Of a stretch of DNA of 18,772 bases, positions 7,816 through 15,615 are shown one piece after another (position 1 is the stretch's first letter; every line of letters begins with the position of its first letter). The stretch covers positions 1 to 18,772 of the forward strand of contig JBOGWY010000032.1 in the NCBI GenBank assembly GCA_050694015.1, given 5' to 3'. Source of the stretch: JBOGWY01 sp050694015. Its GTDB lineage: Bacteria > Actinomycetota > CADDZG01 > WHSQ01. The position numbers and the translations under genes are program-made. The notes under the pieces were generated by a model. The model had not been told where the DNA came from, made no database searches, and was given only the letters and a program-made list of their open reading frames with translations.

Positions 7816-8979
7816 ATGGATTTCGAGATCCCCCCCGAGTACTCGGAACTGCAGCGCAACCTGGTGGATTTCGTCGATCGCGAGCTTCGTCCGCTCGAAG
7901 AAGAGCAGCTCGAGCCGGAGAACGACGAGATCCCGGTCGAACTACGCGATCGGGTCAGGCGGCGCTCCGCCGAACTCGGCTTCTATGCCGCCGATTTCCC
8001 CGAGGACCTGGGCGGGAGCGGCCTGCCCCAGCTCGGGATGGTGCTCTTGCGCGAGGCCGCCGCCCACACCGGCTGCCGTCTCGCCGGGTTCACCACCTAC
8101 GGGCCCGAAGGTCCCACCGGGCTCCTCTTGTCCGGCACGGACGAGCAGAAGAAGACCTACCTCGTCCCCCTCATCTCGGCCGAGAAGTCGATGTGCTTCG
8201 CCCTCACCGAACCCGATGCCGGCTCGGACGCGCAGAACATCTCGACTTCGGCCGTCAAGGACGGCACCGACTGGATCCTCAACGGGCGCAAGCACTTCAT
8301 CACCAACGGCAAGCACGCGGACTTCGCCCTCGTCTTCGCGGCCAACGACCGCTCGAAGAAGGCGCAGGGCGGGATAACGGCGTTCATCGTGGAGCGAGAC
8401 ACGCCCGGGTTCTCCGTCGGTCGCGGGCAGACCGGCATGGTGCAGGGCGAAGGTCAGTTCGAGTTGATCTTCGAGGACTGCCGCGTGTCGGAAGAGCAGA
8501 TCCTCGGCGGGCCCCAGAACGTCGGCATGGGCTTCTACTCCGCGATGCAGTTCCTCGCGATGGGACGGCTCTCGATCGGCGCCGGATGCAACGGGATCGC
8601 CGAGTACGCGCTCGATCTCGGACTGGAGTACGCGAAAGAGCGGAAGGCGTTCGACCGCCCGATCGGCAAGAACCAGTACATCCAGGGCTACCTCGTCGAC
8701 TCCCTGATCCAGATCAAGTCGTCGAAACTGATGACGTACGAGTGCGCGTGGCGCTACGACCACGGCGACCCGGTGATACAGGAATCGTCGATCGTCAAAC
8801 TTCACGCGACCGAGATGGTCAACCACGTCGTCGACCGGATGATCCAGGTCTACGGGGGGATGGGTTGGATGCGTGAGGTGCCCCTCGAGCGTCTCTACCG
8901 TTTCGTGCGCATCTTCACTTTGGTCGAGGGCACGAGCGAGATCCAGAGATACATCATCGCCAAGACGATGGGCCTCTGA
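7816..8979 (+). CDS. Acyl-CoA dehydrogenase family protein
   Basis: This FAD enzyme family introduces a trans double bond at C2-C3 of acyl-CoA thioesters and passes electrons to ETF. The 387-residue protein has the usual length and both family signatures. Residues 128-139 read FALTEPDAGSDA (signature 1). The C-terminus has QVYGGMGWMREVPLERLYR, then VEGTSEIQRYIIA. Glu371 of VEGT aligns with the catalytic base of medium-chain enzymes. RKAFDRPIGKNQYIQ is the typical middle block. The exact chain length or branched substrate cannot be told. It has its own AAAGG site six bases before the ATG. The stop is seven bases from that of the convergent small gene. No ETF or thiolase gene adjoins it. Confidence 0.95.
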   Translation: MDFEIPPEYSELQRNLVDFVDRELRPLEEEQLEPENDEIPVELRDRVRRRSAELGFYAADFPEDLGGSGLPQLGMVLLREAAAHTGCRLAGFTTYGPEGPTGLLLSGTDEQKKTYLVPLISAEKSMCFALTEPDAGSDAQNISTSAVKDGTDWILNGRKHFITNGKHADFALVFAANDRSKKAQGGITAFIVERDTPGFSVGRGQTGMVQGEGQFELIFEDCRVSEEQILGGPQNVGMGFYSAMQFLAMGRLSIGAGCNGIAEYALDLGLEYAKERKAFDRPIGKNQYIQGYLVDSLIQIKSSKLMTYECAWRYDHGDPVIQESSIVKLHATEMVNHVVDRMIQVYGGMGWMREVPLERLYRFVRIFTLVEGTSEIQRYIIAKTMGL

Positions 8980-8986
8980 GGAGGCG

Positions 8987-9337
8987 TCAGTTCTCGAGTC
9001 TCCACACGAGCAGCTCTTCGCTCTGCGGATAGGAGTACGCGCGCTGCACGTCCTCGGCCGACTCGGCCCACTGGAGCAGCTTCTGGCGCGCCCACTCGTC
9101 GAACCCGCTGTCGGTCGCGATGCGCGGGAACGCGCGCTCGATATCGCCCTCCGCATAGATCACGACGAGATGACCGCGCGACGTCTCCTGCAACCAGATC
9201 TCGACGGAGGTGAAGCCGACCTCCTTGCGGCTGCGGCCGTACTCGTCGAACGCGTCGTCTCGCAGCTCCGCGGCGGTCCTACGGATGTCCTCGACCGCGC
9301 CTGCCGTCACCGGGATCGCGAAGGCCAGACGCGCCAT
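8987..9337 (-). CDS. Conserved small protein, possible ferredoxin-like (ABM-type) alpha/beta fold
   Basis: This is a 116-residue protein without a signal peptide or membrane span. It opens MARLAFAIPVTAG, continues with a helical charged stretch (EDIRRTAAELRDDAFDEYGR), and then has a strand block VEIWLQETSRGHLVVIYAEG and another helix. The pattern of strand, helix, then WLQETxxGxLVVIYxEG resembles small actinobacterial proteins of the dimeric alpha/beta-barrel type, similar in shape to ABM monooxygenases. I cannot assign a reaction. I chose the ATG at 9337 over the upstream in-frame ATG at 9385 because a strong GGAGG lies seven bases before it and a promoter lies just upstream. Convergent with the acyl-CoA dehydrogenase gene. 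Confidence 0.75.
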   Translation of the reverse strand: MARLAFAIPVTAGAVEDIRRTAAELRDDAFDEYGRSRKEVGFTSVEIWLQETSRGHLVVIYAEGDIERAFPRIATDSGFDEWARQKLLQWAESAEDVQRAYSYPQSEELLVWRLEN

Positions 9338-9375
9338 TCCCGCTCCTCCCCCGCCCTTTCCGGTTGTTAACGCCC

Positions 9376-9405
9376 GTGATAGCAATGAGCCAAGCCTACG
9401 GTCAA
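9376..9405 (-). promoter_or_regulatory. Sigma70-type promoter for the 116-residue gene
   Basis: The minus strand has TTGACC (9400-9405), an 18-base spacer, then TATCAC (9376-9381). This is the best -35/-10 pair in the window. Transcription would start near 9369, about 30 bases before the ATG, leaving room for the GGAGG site. Confidence 0.6.
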
Positions 9406-9428
9406 GCTACCCCGGGCCGCGTAGTGGG

Positions 9429-9434
9429 TAGGGT
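9429..9434 (+). promoter_or_regulatory. Possible -10 element for the UPF0173 hydrolase gene
   Basis: TAGGGT lies 40 bases before the ATG at 9474. An AAAGGA ribosome binding site is at 9462-9467, six bases from the start. No good -35 is seen. Confidence 0.3.
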
Positions 9435-9473
9435 TCGGGCGTCAGGTACCGCCGCGGACAGAAAGGACCGGTC

Positions 9474-10196
9474 ATGGCACAACTTCCCGATGGCATCTCG
9501 CTCACTTGGCTCGGGCATTCGACGTTCATGGTGACGACGCCGGGAGGCAAGCGGCTGTTGATCGACCCGTGGCTGAGGGACAACCCGGCGTGTCCGGACG
9601 ACATGAAGGACGTCGGGGACATCGACGCGATGCTCATCACTCACGCCCACTTCGACCACATCGGCGATGCCGTCCGCGTCGGTCGTGAGACCGGTGCTCA
9701 GATCGTGGCGATCGCCGAGACCGCCGGATGGTTGGGATCGAAAGGTCTCGACAACGTCATCGACATGAACAAAGGCGGGACCGTCGAGACGACCGGCGTG
9801 CGTGTCCACATGACGCACGCGGTGCACTCGTGCGGGATCACCGACGAGGACACCGGCGCCATCATCTACGGCGGCGAGGCCGCCGGGTTCGTAATCGAGT
9901 TCGACAACGGGTTCAAGCTCTACCACTCGGGCGATACCGCGGTGTTCAGCGACATGCAACTGATCGGCAAGCTCCTCGAGCCCGACATCGCGCTGCTCCC
10001 GATCGGCGACCACTACACGATGGGCCCCCGCTCGGCGGCGGAAGCGATACGACTGTTGGGCGTGAAGACCGTCGTGCCGATGCACTTCGGCACCTTCCCG
10101 ATCCTGACCGGCACCCCCGAGCAACTGCGTCAGGAGGCGAAGGACGTCGATGGTCTCGAGGTCGTCGACCTGGAGCCCGGCAAGACCCTCGGCTGA
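9474..10196 (+). CDS. UPF0173 family metal-dependent hydrolase (metallo-beta-lactamase fold)
   Basis: The 240-residue cytoplasmic protein has a single metallo-beta-lactamase-fold domain. The metal motif HAHFDH sits at residues 57-62. Further likely ligands are His118 (HAVHSCG), Asp154 (YHSGDTAVF) and His204 (PMHFGTFP). The opening TWLGHSTFMV and the block IGDHYTMGPRSAAEAI are characteristic of the UPF0173/YtkL-like family. The physiological substrate of this family is not established, so hydrolase is a family-level call. All visible metal ligands are present, so it is probably active. It has its own AAAGGA ribosome binding site. Its stop is six bases from that of the convergent transporter gene. 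Confidence 0.93.
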   Translation: MAQLPDGISLTWLGHSTFMVTTPGGKRLLIDPWLRDNPACPDDMKDVGDIDAMLITHAHFDHIGDAVRVGRETGAQIVAIAETAGWLGSKGLDNVIDMNKGGTVETTGVRVHMTHAVHSCGITDEDTGAIIYGGEAAGFVIEFDNGFKLYHSGDTAVFSDMQLIGKLLEPDIALLPIGDHYTMGPRSAAEAIRLLGVKTVVPMHFGTFPILTGTPEQLRQEAKDVDGLEVVDLEPGKTLG

Positions 10197-10202
10197 AGTG
10201 TC

Positions 10203-11087
10203 CTAGCCGACGAGACGCGCGAGAAGGTCGTCGCGTCCGAACAGATAGGCACCCCCGAGAACGAGGCTGAAGGCCGCGGTGACGACCGCGAGGGCGACGT
10301 AGAGGCGACGACTCCGCGCGCTCTCGGAGAATCCGAACGTCGACGCGATCGCGATCACCGTGTTGGCCATCAGGAGGCCTGCAACGAACAGCGCGAGCAC
10401 ACCGATCCCGAGCGCGCTGCTGCCGACACCCGCCGCAGTCACGAACAACAGGACCTGGCTGGGCGTCTCGGCCCCGATCCCATGAACCATCCCGATGCCG
10501 AGGGCCGCCGGCGCGCTGTAGCCGGCGAACGGATCGCGAGGCATCGTCGCCCGGTGGTGATGAACGTGACGATGCGTCGTCGCAACGGCCCCCGGGGCCC
10601 GCGCGACCGGTCCGAGTTCGACGTCGCGGTGCTCGTGTGAATGCGTGGGATCGTGCGCGTGTTCGTGCTCGTGCTCGATCACGACCTCGTAGGTCCCTCG
10701 GCGGAACAGGGACTTGATGGCGTCGAGCACGATCATCCATCGACTCCGCAGGCGCACGTCGGCGCCGTATCGGAACACCGAGTAGAGCAGGTAACCGCCG
10801 AGGATCACGAGCGTGAGCCCGATCACCCGGCCCATCACGACGTCCACGGTGTCGGGGATGTACGTGCCCGCAGCGATGGCCAGAGCGCCGAGGACCACGA
10901 CGACCGCGGCATGCCCGAGCGCGTAGATCGTCGCGAGCAGCAGCGAACGGCGTTTGTCGCGCTGCGCGCCGGTGATGTCGGTGATCGCGGCGAGGTGATC
11001 GAGATCGAAACCGTGCCGGAGCCCGTAGACGAACGCAGCCCCCGCGACCCCGGCCCCGAGGCCGCCGGCAACGATCAGATGATCCAT
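10203..11087 (-). CDS. Nickel/cobalt-type transporter (NicO/NiCoT superfamily) with His-rich loop
   Basis: The 294-residue polytopic membrane protein has about six or seven spans. The first carries RHGFDLDHLAAI with the HX4DH metal signature (His25, Asp30, His31) that defines NiCoT-type permeases. His59 follows in a second span, and a late motif reads MVHGIGAETPSQ (200-210). Between spans lies a loop (about 139-178) with 12 histidines, as in RcnA-like exporters, which probably binds metal. Direction (uptake or efflux) and ion cannot be decided, and a HupE/UreH-type role is also possible. AAGGA lies seven bases before the ATG. It ends the four-gene minus-strand operon. Confidence 0.85.
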   Translation of the reverse strand: MDHLIVAGGLGAGVAGAAFVYGLRHGFDLDHLAAITDITGAQRDKRRSLLLATIYALGHAAVVVVLGALAIAAGTYIPDTVDVVMGRVIGLTLVILGGYLLYSVFRYGADVRLRSRWMIVLDAIKSLFRRGTYEVVIEHEHEHAHDPTHSHEHRDVELGPVARAPGAVATTHRHVHHHRATMPRDPFAGYSAPAALGIGMVHGIGAETPSQVLLFVTAAGVGSSALGIGVLALFVAGLLMANTVIAIASTFGFSESARSRRLYVALAVVTAAFSLVLGGAYLFGRDDLLARLVG

Positions 11088-11136
11088 CTCAGTTTCCTTC
11101 TCCGGACGTCATCCTGCTACGTAAGCCACGGTGGCG

Positions 11137-12129
11137 CTATGCCTCTTCTTCGTCCTCGAGGAGATCGGTCGCGACCAGCGCCACGCTCCACCCATCCGTG
11201 GGTTCCTCCACCGCGATGCGCAGGACCCACCCTTCCTCGACCTCACCCTCATCCCACCGGTACCAGCGGAGCTGCCGGGCGCGATCGCGTACCTGGTCGG
11301 GGGTGCCGGGCCACCGGATGTCGCCGAGGAGGCAGACCGTGTACCAGGCCATGAAGCGTCCGAACGCGGCCCCCCGTCGGCGGCCATGCGCGCCCCCGCT
11401 TGCCGCGGCCCATGCGAGCCGTTGCAACGCTTCCTCGACGCCGAGCGCGCCTACGCCGAGCGTTCCGAACGTGAGGTTCGATGCCGCGCCGATCGCGTCG
11501 CCTTCGACGACCACTGCGCGGGCGGCGCCGTTCGATTCCGCCACCCACGGCTGGACGAGCTCCAGCAGGCCGTCGACGAGCTCGGGCTCGTCTAGGACGT
11601 CGGCCGGACGCGCCTCGACGGCCCCCATCGGTTCGCGTGGATCCCACGGTTCGGACACCTCGACGACGTTGGACCGGTAGGTCGCGAGCGCGTAGGTCGG
11701 TTCCCAGTCCTCGAGACGCAACGGGAGATGCAAGACGTCGGGATGCGCGCGCTCATCGTCGATCACCTCACCGCGCAGCACGCGTTCCTGCGCGACGTAC
11801 GCCGCGGTTTGGGACGCCTCGATGTGCGGCACGAGCTCGGCCCACGAATGGGTCGACGCGGCGACCTCGGTAAGGGGACCGAGGGCGAAGCGTCCTAGAT
11901 CGGACTCCAGGACATCGGCGGCGTACTCCCCCGGAGCCTCCAGCGCGATGCGATAGTCGATGTGCGCGGTGATGGGCCAGAGCTGTTTGCCGCGCTCGAC
12001 GGCGTCCTCGCATGCCTCCGCAAGGTCGAGCAAGTTTTCCCAGTCGCGGTGGCCGCACAGCACGTCGACGGCACGGAGCAATCCGTTGAGATCGCCCGCC
12101 TCAACGAGCTCGCGGAGGTGCTGCTCCAA
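11137..12129 (-). CDS. Conserved hypothetical protein, 330 residues
   Basis: I recognise the style of a conserved actinobacterial protein of this length but know no function. It is soluble, acidic and mostly helical at the N-terminus (LVEAGDLNGLLRAVDVLCGH, then WENLLDLAEACEDAVERGKQ). A block resembling repeat-type helices follows (LWPITAHIDYRIALEAPGEY). The middle has LPLRLEDWEPTYALATYRSN and the end is an acidic tail (LEDEEEA). No catalytic motif, signal peptide or membrane span is evident. The start is TTG at 12129, nine bases after the GMC oxidoreductase stop and without a clear ribosome binding site, so it may depend on translational read-through coupling. No better in-frame start is visible nearby. 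Confidence 0.75.
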   Translation of the reverse strand: MEQHLRELVEAGDLNGLLRAVDVLCGHRDWENLLDLAEACEDAVERGKQLWPITAHIDYRIALEAPGEYAADVLESDLGRFALGPLTEVAASTHSWAELVPHIEASQTAAYVAQERVLRGEVIDDERAHPDVLHLPLRLEDWEPTYALATYRSNVVEVSEPWDPREPMGAVEARPADVLDEPELVDGLLELVQPWVAESNGAARAVVVEGDAIGAASNLTFGTLGVGALGVEEALQRLAWAAASGGAHGRRRGAAFGRFMAWYTVCLLGDIRWPGTPDQVRDRARQLRWYRWDEGEVEEGWVLRIAVEEPTDGWSVALVATDLLEDEEEA

Positions 12130-12138
12130 CGCTCTAAG

Positions 12139-14058
12139 TCAGCTCAGCCGCGTCGCGATCTTCTGCGCGGCACGATGCGCGATCCCGTACACCGACAGCA
12201 TCGGATTGACACCGCTGGGGGTCGGGAACGTCGACGCGTCGGCCACGAACAGCCCGCGCACCTCATGAGACTCGTTCTCCGCACCGACCACGGATGTCGC
12301 GGGGTCCTGGCCCATCGCACAGCTGCCCATCTGATGCATCGAGGCGAAGATCACTTTCCCATTGACGAACCCGGCCTTCCTGACCTCGTCGGCCCACACC
12401 TCGTGCGCGCCGGGGCCGTTGGGCCGGTACGCGATCGCCCCGCTGCGGTGGGTCGTGTAGATCTCGCGCGCCCCGGCCGCCTCCATAGCGGCCCCTGCGG
12501 CGATCACGCCGTCGGCGATCCGTTCCTCGTCCTCGCGCGAGACCTTGTACTCGACGATCGGCACGCCGTGCTTGTCGATCTTCACGCGACCTCGCGCGGT
12601 GTCGCGCGAGAGCACCGCGACGAGTGACGTCTTGACGTAATCGTCCATCCGCCGCGCGTGGTCCGCCGCCGAAGTCCATGGGGTCGCGGCCGACCATTCG
12701 TACGGATGAAGCGGGCCGGTCTCGAGGGTCGCGCCGTAGCCTCCGGACCATGCCGCGCCCAGCTCGTTCGTGTAGCGCGCCTGCATCGTGCCTTCCCACA
12801 TGCGGACGTCGTCGTCGAAGACGGCGCCGATCGCATTGCCGGGATGGAGGCTGAGGTTGTGGCCGACGCGGCCCTTCAGCTTGGAACGCAGTAATAGCGC
12901 CGGAGTCTCGACCGACCCGCAGGCAATGACGACCGCGCGCGCCCTTATCGTCAGGCGATGTCCACCGCACACCGCCTCGATGCCCTTGGCGCGTCCATCC
13001 TCGATCGTCACGCGTCGGACGTCGGCACCGACGATCATGCGAGCGCCGCGCGCGGCGGCATCCTCTAGGTAGGTCCGCGTCGTCGATTGCTTCGCACCGA
13101 TGCGGCATCCGTAGGGGCAGAAGCCGCAGCGTTCGTCCTGGGCGCATCCCCGGACGGCACGCGGCATCGCATCGACGTGCCAGCCGAGCCGTTTCAGACC
13201 CTCCTCGAGGAGCTCGTCGCGCTTGCCGGCCGCACTCGCATCGGTCGAGACATTGAGGCGCGCGGCGACGGCATCGAGAGACTCCTCGATCTCTCCCGAC
13301 GTGAACGCATCGATACCCGACACGCGCCGCCACTCCTCCAGCACGGGCCGCGGCGTCTTCCACGACGTCGACCAGTTGACGACGGTCCCGCCGCCGAGGG
13401 TCGAGCCGGCGAGAAGGCGGATGCCGTGATCGGCCGTCGCGAACTGACCCCGATACAGGTACATGTCGTGGAACGACTGCGCCGACTCCTGGTGGAACGA
13501 GTCCTCGGTCCTGTAGTCGCCCTTCTCGACGACGATCACATCGAGGCCGCGCTGCGCCAGCTCGCCCGCCACGCATCCACCGCCGGCACCGGAACCGACG
13601 ATGACGACGTCACACGTCATCTCTTCGTCGGCCTCGATCCGGAGCGGTCTGATCTTCGCCGGCTTCGCCGTGTCGACCGCGGGCGGGCCGGGATATCCGA
13701 TCCGATCCCACATCGGGCTCCGATATCCATACGACTGCGTCATGCTGAACGTGATCAACGTTGCCACGAGGTCGCGCGTCGCCTCGATCCGGCTCCCCTT
13801 CCACCGCTGCAGCAGAGCCTCGGCTTCGCTCGCGCTCAGCCACGACACCGGAACCGCGCGACCGGTCAGCACCAGCGCGCCCGGTTTCGTGTCGAGGAGC
13901 TTGAGGATCCGGATGAAGCTGTCGCGTTCGCTCTGCGACCACAGTCCCTCGATCACCCGCGCCATGCGCTCGGCTACCTCGGGCTGATACCTATCTCCGA
14001 GGGCGCCACGCGCGACCGCTGCGAGGACGCGGCGGGGTGCGCGAGCGTCCGTGGCCAT
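12139..14058 (-). CDS. GMC-family FAD oxidoreductase with four-Cys motif (long-chain alcohol oxidase-like)
   Basis: The 639-residue protein has a helical N-terminal extension of about 140 residues and then a GMC flavin domain. The FAD-binding Rossmann motif is GSGAGGGCVAGELAQRG (155-171), and the second flavin block is GSTLGGGTVVNWST (218-231). Cys305, Cys311, Cys314 and Cys318 form a C-x5-C-x2-C-x3-C motif just before GAKQSTTRTYL. Comparable Cys clusters occur in long-chain alcohol oxidase-type members. The C-terminus holds HQMGSCAMG (probable catalytic His575) and GVNPMLSVYGIAHRAAQ (Asn618). It probably oxidises an alcohol, but the substrate is unknown. Its ATG directly follows the TGA of the 115-residue gene, so they are coupled. 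It lacks a Tat or Sec signal. Confidence 0.9.
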   Translation of the reverse strand: MATDARAPRRVLAAVARGALGDRYQPEVAERMARVIEGLWSQSERDSFIRILKLLDTKPGALVLTGRAVPVSWLSASEAEALLQRWKGSRIEATRDLVATLITFSMTQSYGYRSPMWDRIGYPGPPAVDTAKPAKIRPLRIEADEEMTCDVVIVGSGAGGGCVAGELAQRGLDVIVVEKGDYRTEDSFHQESAQSFHDMYLYRGQFATADHGIRLLAGSTLGGGTVVNWSTSWKTPRPVLEEWRRVSGIDAFTSGEIEESLDAVAARLNVSTDASAAGKRDELLEEGLKRLGWHVDAMPRAVRGCAQDERCGFCPYGCRIGAKQSTTRTYLEDAAARGARMIVGADVRRVTIEDGRAKGIEAVCGGHRLTIRARAVVIACGSVETPALLLRSKLKGRVGHNLSLHPGNAIGAVFDDDVRMWEGTMQARYTNELGAAWSGGYGATLETGPLHPYEWSAATPWTSAADHARRMDDYVKTSLVAVLSRDTARGRVKIDKHGVPIVEYKVSREDEERIADGVIAAGAAMEAAGAREIYTTHRSGAIAYRPNGPGAHEVWADEVRKAGFVNGKVIFASMHQMGSCAMGQDPATSVVGAENESHEVRGLFVADASTFPTPSGVNPMLSVYGIAHRAAQKIATRLS

Positions 14059-14406
14059 TCAGCGCCTGCGCGGGGGACGGCGAGAGCGGCGGTGCATCCG
14101 GGCCTTGGGATTCTTGCGTCTGCGTTGGGAACTGCCCTCGGTGCTGGGCGCGGGGCGCTCGGCCTGGGCCTGGCGAACCGCCTTCGACACCTCCTGGGTG
14201 GCCGTCTCGTCGGTCTCGCCGGCACCGAGTAGCAACTGGAACAAGACCGCGCGCTCGAACTCCTCGAAAGAGTCCGCGACCTTGTGTCTGGATCCCCGGG
14301 GCGAGTCCCATTCGGCGATGATCATGGCGGCATGGGGCACCCCGACGCGCAGCGTCGTATCGCCGATCTTGCCTTCCCAGATCACATCGCCCGGTTCCAC
14401 ACGCAC
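14059..14406 (-). CDS. Small hypothetical protein with arginine-rich tail
   Basis: I do not recognise this 115-residue protein. The N-terminal half looks like a small beta-rich domain (VIWEGKIGDTTLRVGVPHAA, then MIIAEWDS), followed by a helix (SFEEFERAVLFQLLLGAGE). The last 35 or so residues are low-complexity and strongly basic (RRRKNPKARMHRRSRRPPRR), suggesting nucleic-acid or membrane-surface contact. That is inference. The start may be GTG at 14406 or GTG at 14400, and the latter has GAGG five bases upstream. It is the first gene of the operon, and its TGA abuts the GMC oxidoreductase ATG with no gap, which supports it being translated. Confidence 0.6.
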   Translation of the reverse strand: MRVEPGDVIWEGKIGDTTLRVGVPHAAMIIAEWDSPRGSRHKVADSFEEFERAVLFQLLLGAGETDETATQEVSKAVRQAQAERPAPSTEGSSQRRRKNPKARMHRRSRRPPRRR

Positions 14407-14420
14407 CTCGTATCGATCGA

Positions 14421-14450
14421 CCCATAACCGCCTCGTGACGGCTCTTCCAA
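14421..14450 (-). promoter_or_regulatory. Possible promoter for the four-gene operon
   Basis: The minus strand has TTGGAA (14445-14450), an 18-base spacer and TATGGG (14421-14426). Both hexamers are imperfect. It lies in the 126-base divergent gap (14407-14532), which also holds an 11-base palindrome, ATCCGTCGGAT at 14473-14483, a possible operator. Confidence 0.35.
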
Positions 14451-14532
14451 AGGTACAGGAGCGAGCACCCTAATCCGTCGGATCACGGCCCGGGCGCTTG
14501 CACCGACCGCGTTCACCGGAGACCCTGGTCCG

Positions 14533-15615
14533 ATGTCCGAGCAGTCCTTCGCCGTCGTGGGCGCGGCCGCCCTCATGGGAGAGCAGCTCCGCGCCGAGGA
14601 CGACGTGGTCGTGGTCGTGTCCGGACGCCGTATCGCAGCGGTCGGACCGCGTGCGACCACCCCGATCCCGGAGGGGGCCGAGGTCGTCGAGGCGGACGGT
14701 CTCCTGGTGCTGCCCGGTTTCATCGATGCCCACGTGCACATCGGCTTCGCCGACCCCGCCGAGGTGGTCGCGCGTGGGGTCACCTGCGCCCGCGATCTGG
14801 GCTGGCCGCGCGATGAGATGCACCGGATGATCCAGCTGTCGCGGGGCCGCGACTACGTCGGGCCGAAGCTGTTGTGGGCGGGCCCGATGTTGACCGCACC
14901 GGGGGGCTACCCGACGCGCGCCGCATGGGCTCCGGCCGGGACGGGGCACGAGGTCGGTTCACCCGACGAGGCACGACACGCGGTGGACGAGCTGACTCGT
15001 GGCGGGGTGGACTGGATCAAGGTCGCGCTCAACCCGGCGGTCGGTCCGAGTCTCGATCACTGGAGTCTGCGTGCACTCGTCGATGCCGCCCACGGGCAGG
15101 AGCGGCGCGTCACCGCGCACATCCACGGTCTCGAGGAGCTGAAGAAAGCGCTCGATGCCGGCGTGGACGAGATGGCCCACATGCTGATGAGCCCCGAAGA
15201 GATACCGCGAGCCGTGATCGATCGCATGGTGGAAGCAGGGATGACGGTCGTGCCGACGTTGTCGGTTTTCTTCGGTGCCGGGCGCGCTATCGCGGTCGAC
15301 AACCTCGCCCGGTTCATCGACGCCGGGGGGCGGGTCGTCTACGGCACCGATCTCGGCAATGAAGGCCCTGAGCCCGGCATCGATGCGCGCGAGATCGACG
15401 GCCTTGTGGAGGCGGGGATGTCGCCGCTCGACATCGTGGCGGCGGCGACGATCGGTGCGGCGCGATGGCTCGGTCTCGACGACCGCGGGCGGATCGAGGA
15501 AGGCTTCACCGCCGACCTCGTCGCGGTCCCAAGGGATGCGTTGGACGACGCGACGCGCCTAACCGACGTGCGGCTGGTCGTGAGAGAAGGAAACCGCGTA
15601 CCGACCCGCGCCTAG
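14533..15615 (+). CDS. Imidazolonepropionase-like amidohydrolase
   Basis: The 360-residue protein is a cytoplasmic member of the metal-dependent amidohydrolase superfamily (COG1228-like). It has an N-terminal beta-sandwich half (to about residue 60), then PGFIDAHVHIGF with metal ligands His67 and His69. Lys163 (DWIKVAL) is the likely carboxylated bridging lysine. His196/His198 (TAHIHG), His216 (MAHML) and Asp273 (YGTDLG) complete the site. The C-terminal GRIEEGFTADLVAV closes the sandwich. All metal ligands appear intact. The substrate is not determined, and members act on imidazolone-propionate, prolyl dipeptides, toxins and others. No hut genes adjoin it. A GGAG lies 11 bases before the ATG. 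Its TAG shares three bases with the greA stop. Confidence 0.9.
   Translation: MSEQSFAVVGAAALMGEQLRAEDDVVVVVSGRRIAAVGPRATTPIPEGAEVVEADGLLVLPGFIDAHVHIGFADPAEVVARGVTCARDLGWPRDEMHRMIQLSRGRDYVGPKLLWAGPMLTAPGGYPTRAAWAPAGTGHEVGSPDEARHAVDELTRGGVDWIKVALNPAVGPSLDHWSLRALVDAAHGQERRVTAHIHGLEELKKALDAGVDEMAHMLMSPEEIPRAVIDRMVEAGMTVVPTLSVFFGAGRAIAVDNLARFIDAGGRVVYGTDLGNEGPEPGIDAREIDGLVEAGMSPLDIVAAATIGAARWLGLDDRGRIEEGFTADLVAVPRDALDDATRLTDVRLVVREGNRVPTRA

Noticed and set aside
7942..9156. 404-codon minus-strand frame opposite the acyl-CoA dehydrogenase
   Set aside because: Antisense shadow of a gene with two clear family signatures.
12263..13576. 437-codon alternative frame inside the GMC oxidoreductase gene
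   Set aside because: Same strand, shifted frame, Arg-rich product without motifs. The GMC frame carries all flavin and catalytic motifs.
13087..14232. 381-codon plus-strand frame opposite the GMC gene and the 115-residue gene
   Set aside because: Composition is that of an antisense shadow; no start signal or family motif.
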